Assembly (NCBI RefSeq): GCF_013283785.1
Contig: NZ_JABCPZ010000045.1
Span: 1 to 57,140, forward strand
Origin: Nonomuraea antri
GTDB lineage: Bacteria > Actinomycetota > Actinomycetes > Streptosporangiales > Streptosporangiaceae
Direction of reading: 5' to 3'
DNA: 57,140 bases
Positions 56,230 through 57,140 of this stretch are shown piece by piece; the first letter of the stretch is position 1; the number at the start of each line of letters is the position of its first letter. The notes below the pieces were generated by a model. The model was not told the origin of the DNA, ran no database searches, and was given only the letters and a program-made list of their open reading frames with translations. Both the position numbers and the translations under genes were made by a program.

Positions 56230-56709
56230 GTGCGCCAGCGTCACCTCTCCAGGCGAGCCATGCTGGTAGGCGGGGCGGCCGCCCTCACGGCCTGCGGCGG
56301 CACGCCCGAGCCACCGCCGCCGCCCGCGAAGGACTCCGCCGAGGTCGTCCTGCTGAAGTCGCTGATCGCCGAGAAGGAGCGGACCATCGCGCTGTACGCG
56401 GCCGTGATGGCCGACGGGGGCGAGCGGCTGGCCCCGTTCAAGGCGCACCACGAGGCGCATCTGGCCGAGCTGCGCAAGTACGTCCCCCAGGCCGCCTCGG
56501 CCGCGCCCACTCCCGCCACTCCGGCCGCTTCCGCCACGTCTTCCACCGCGCCGAAGCCGTCGCTGGCGCGGCTGCGTGACGCCGAGCGCAAGGCCGCCGC
56601 GGCCCGGCCCAAGCAGCTGGCCGCCGCCTCTCCCGGGCTGGCGCAGCTCATCGCCAGCATCGGCGCCTGCGAGGCCGGTCACGCCCTGGCGTTGCCGAGG
56701 TCACTGTGA
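56230..56709 (+). CDS. Tat-type lipoprotein with DUF4439-like ferritin fold
   Basis: 159 residues. The N terminus has SRRAMLVGGAAALTACGG: twin Arg, hydrophobic run and a lipobox LTAC, so it is probably exported (perhaps by Tat) and lipid-anchored. After a Pro-rich spacer, LIAEKERTIALYAAVMADGG and APFKAHHEAHLAELRKYV form helices with E..Y and H..H patterns like the DUF4439 ferritin-like protein next to it, and GACEAGHALALP completes them. GTG 56230 has GGAGG 9 nt upstream. Its stop overlaps the next start (GTGA). Metal binding is possible but not proven. Confidence 0.75.
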   Translation: MRQRHLSRRAMLVGGAAALTACGGTPEPPPPPAKDSAEVVLLKSLIAEKERTIALYAAVMADGGERLAPFKAHHEAHLAELRKYVPQAASAAPTPATPAASATSSTAPKPSLARLRDAERKAAAARPKQLAAASPGLAQLIASIGACEAGHALALPRSL

Positions 56710-57140
56710 ATCAGGGGGTCGCCGTGCTGGACGACGACATCGACAAGCTGCGCAAGGCCCTGGCCGCCGAGCACGCGGCGGTCTTCGCGTACGGGCTGCT
56801 CGGCGCGCGCACGTCCGGCTCGCTGCGTGAGCGGGTGCGGGCGGCCTACGACGCCCACCGCACCCGCCGCGACCAGCTCCGCACGCTGATCCTCGGCCGG
56901 GGCGGCGAACCCGCCGAGGCGGCCGGCTCGTACGCGCTGCCCTTCGTGCCCTCGACCGCCGCGCAGGCCGTCAAGCTGGCCGTGCAGCTCGAAACCGGGG
57001 TGACGGCGGCCTACCTGGAGCTGGTGTCGGCGCGGGACGTCAAGGTGCGCCAGTACGCGGCACAGGCCATGCAGGAGGCGGTGGCGCGCTCGTACGCCTT
57101 CAAACCCGGGCTCACCGGCGCGTTCCCCGGCATGCCCGCC
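56706..57140 (+). CDS. Ferritin-like DUF4439 protein, cut by the window end
   Basis: 145 codons are visible and the frame is still open at the end; complete homologues are near this size. LRKALAAEHAAVFAYGLLGA (ExxxxxxxxY) and AAYDAHRTRRDQLRTLIL supply helix 1 and 2 ligands of a ferritin-like four-helix bundle; a later AVQLETGVTAAYLELV gives helix 3. This family sits next to rimP/nusA in actinobacteria. The GTG start overlaps the lipoprotein stop by 3 nt. Confidence 0.8.
   Translation, partial: MNQGVAVLDDDIDKLRKALAAEHAAVFAYGLLGARTSGSLRERVRAAYDAHRTRRDQLRTLILGRGGEPAEAAGSYALPFVPSTAAQAVKLAVQLETGVTAAYLELVSARDVKVRQYAAQAMQEAVARSYAFKPGLTGAFPGMPA

Overview
The window is high-GC DNA from an actinomycete. 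The evidence is the strong third-position GC bias, frequent GTG starts with GGAGG-type ribosome binding sites, GAF-ANTAR regulators, menA, and the order rimP-nusA-ylxR-infB-DUF503-rbfA-DHH-truB-ribF / rpsO-pnp-M16-dapB. The FxSxx-COOH peptide locus points to a Streptomyces/Streptosporangiales-type filamentous actinomycete. The species cannot be named from sequence alone, and no tRNA, rRNA, CRISPR array or transposase was seen.

Region 1-9 kb is mixed accessory DNA: radC; two unrecognised minus-strand genes; two tandem paralogues that each carry two GntR winged helices and no effector domain; a 17-bp minisatellite; an ASCH protein; a diiron ferritin-like oxidase; and an EamA exporter divergent from a MocR/PdxR-type regulator with visible palindromic operators. 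Region 9-18 kb holds a CGNR zinc-finger regulator, a GNAT, menA, a purine-salvage operon (NCS1 permease, adenine deaminase Ade, and an Ada-superfamily enzyme that looks like a second, non-homologous adenine deaminase), two GAF-ANTAR proteins and an alpha/beta hydrolase.

Region 17.8-28.8 kb is the most unusual part: a predicted cyclophane RiPP (FxSxx-COOH) locus. Five tightly packed genes encode a KAP P-loop NTPase, a degenerate P-loop protein, a large AAA/STAND-like ATPase, the radical SAM/SPASM maturase FxsB and a free-standing HExxH protein. Facing them is the NB-ARC/TPR protein (FxsT type). Divergent from that is a 52-residue precursor ending F-S-N-S-I, followed 16 nt later by an AAC(3)-family acetyltransferase. 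The tail places Asn where the family consensus has Ser. No TIR-like FxsC partner is seen, and the NTPase trio takes its place in the neighbourhood.

Region 28.8-57.1 kb runs mostly on the minus strand. It starts with PucR, tenA and a GNAT, then dapB, an M16 peptidase, pnp and rpsO. From 36.9 to 45.9 kb, a block sits between rpsO and ribF, genes that are usually neighbours: a YtcJ-like amidohydrolase and APC permease under a TetR with two palindromic operators, a terpene operon (MMPL transporter, polyprenyl diphosphate synthase, class I terpene synthase) and a small secreted peptide. The conserved translation/transcription cluster then continues: ribF, an inverted methyltransferase gene, truB, DHH phosphoesterase, rbfA, DUF503, infB, ylxR, nusA and rimP. 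Divergent from rimP are a lipoprotein and a DUF4439 ferritin-like protein cut by the window end. Several hairpins mark transcription-unit ends, and several genes have candidate leaderless promoters.
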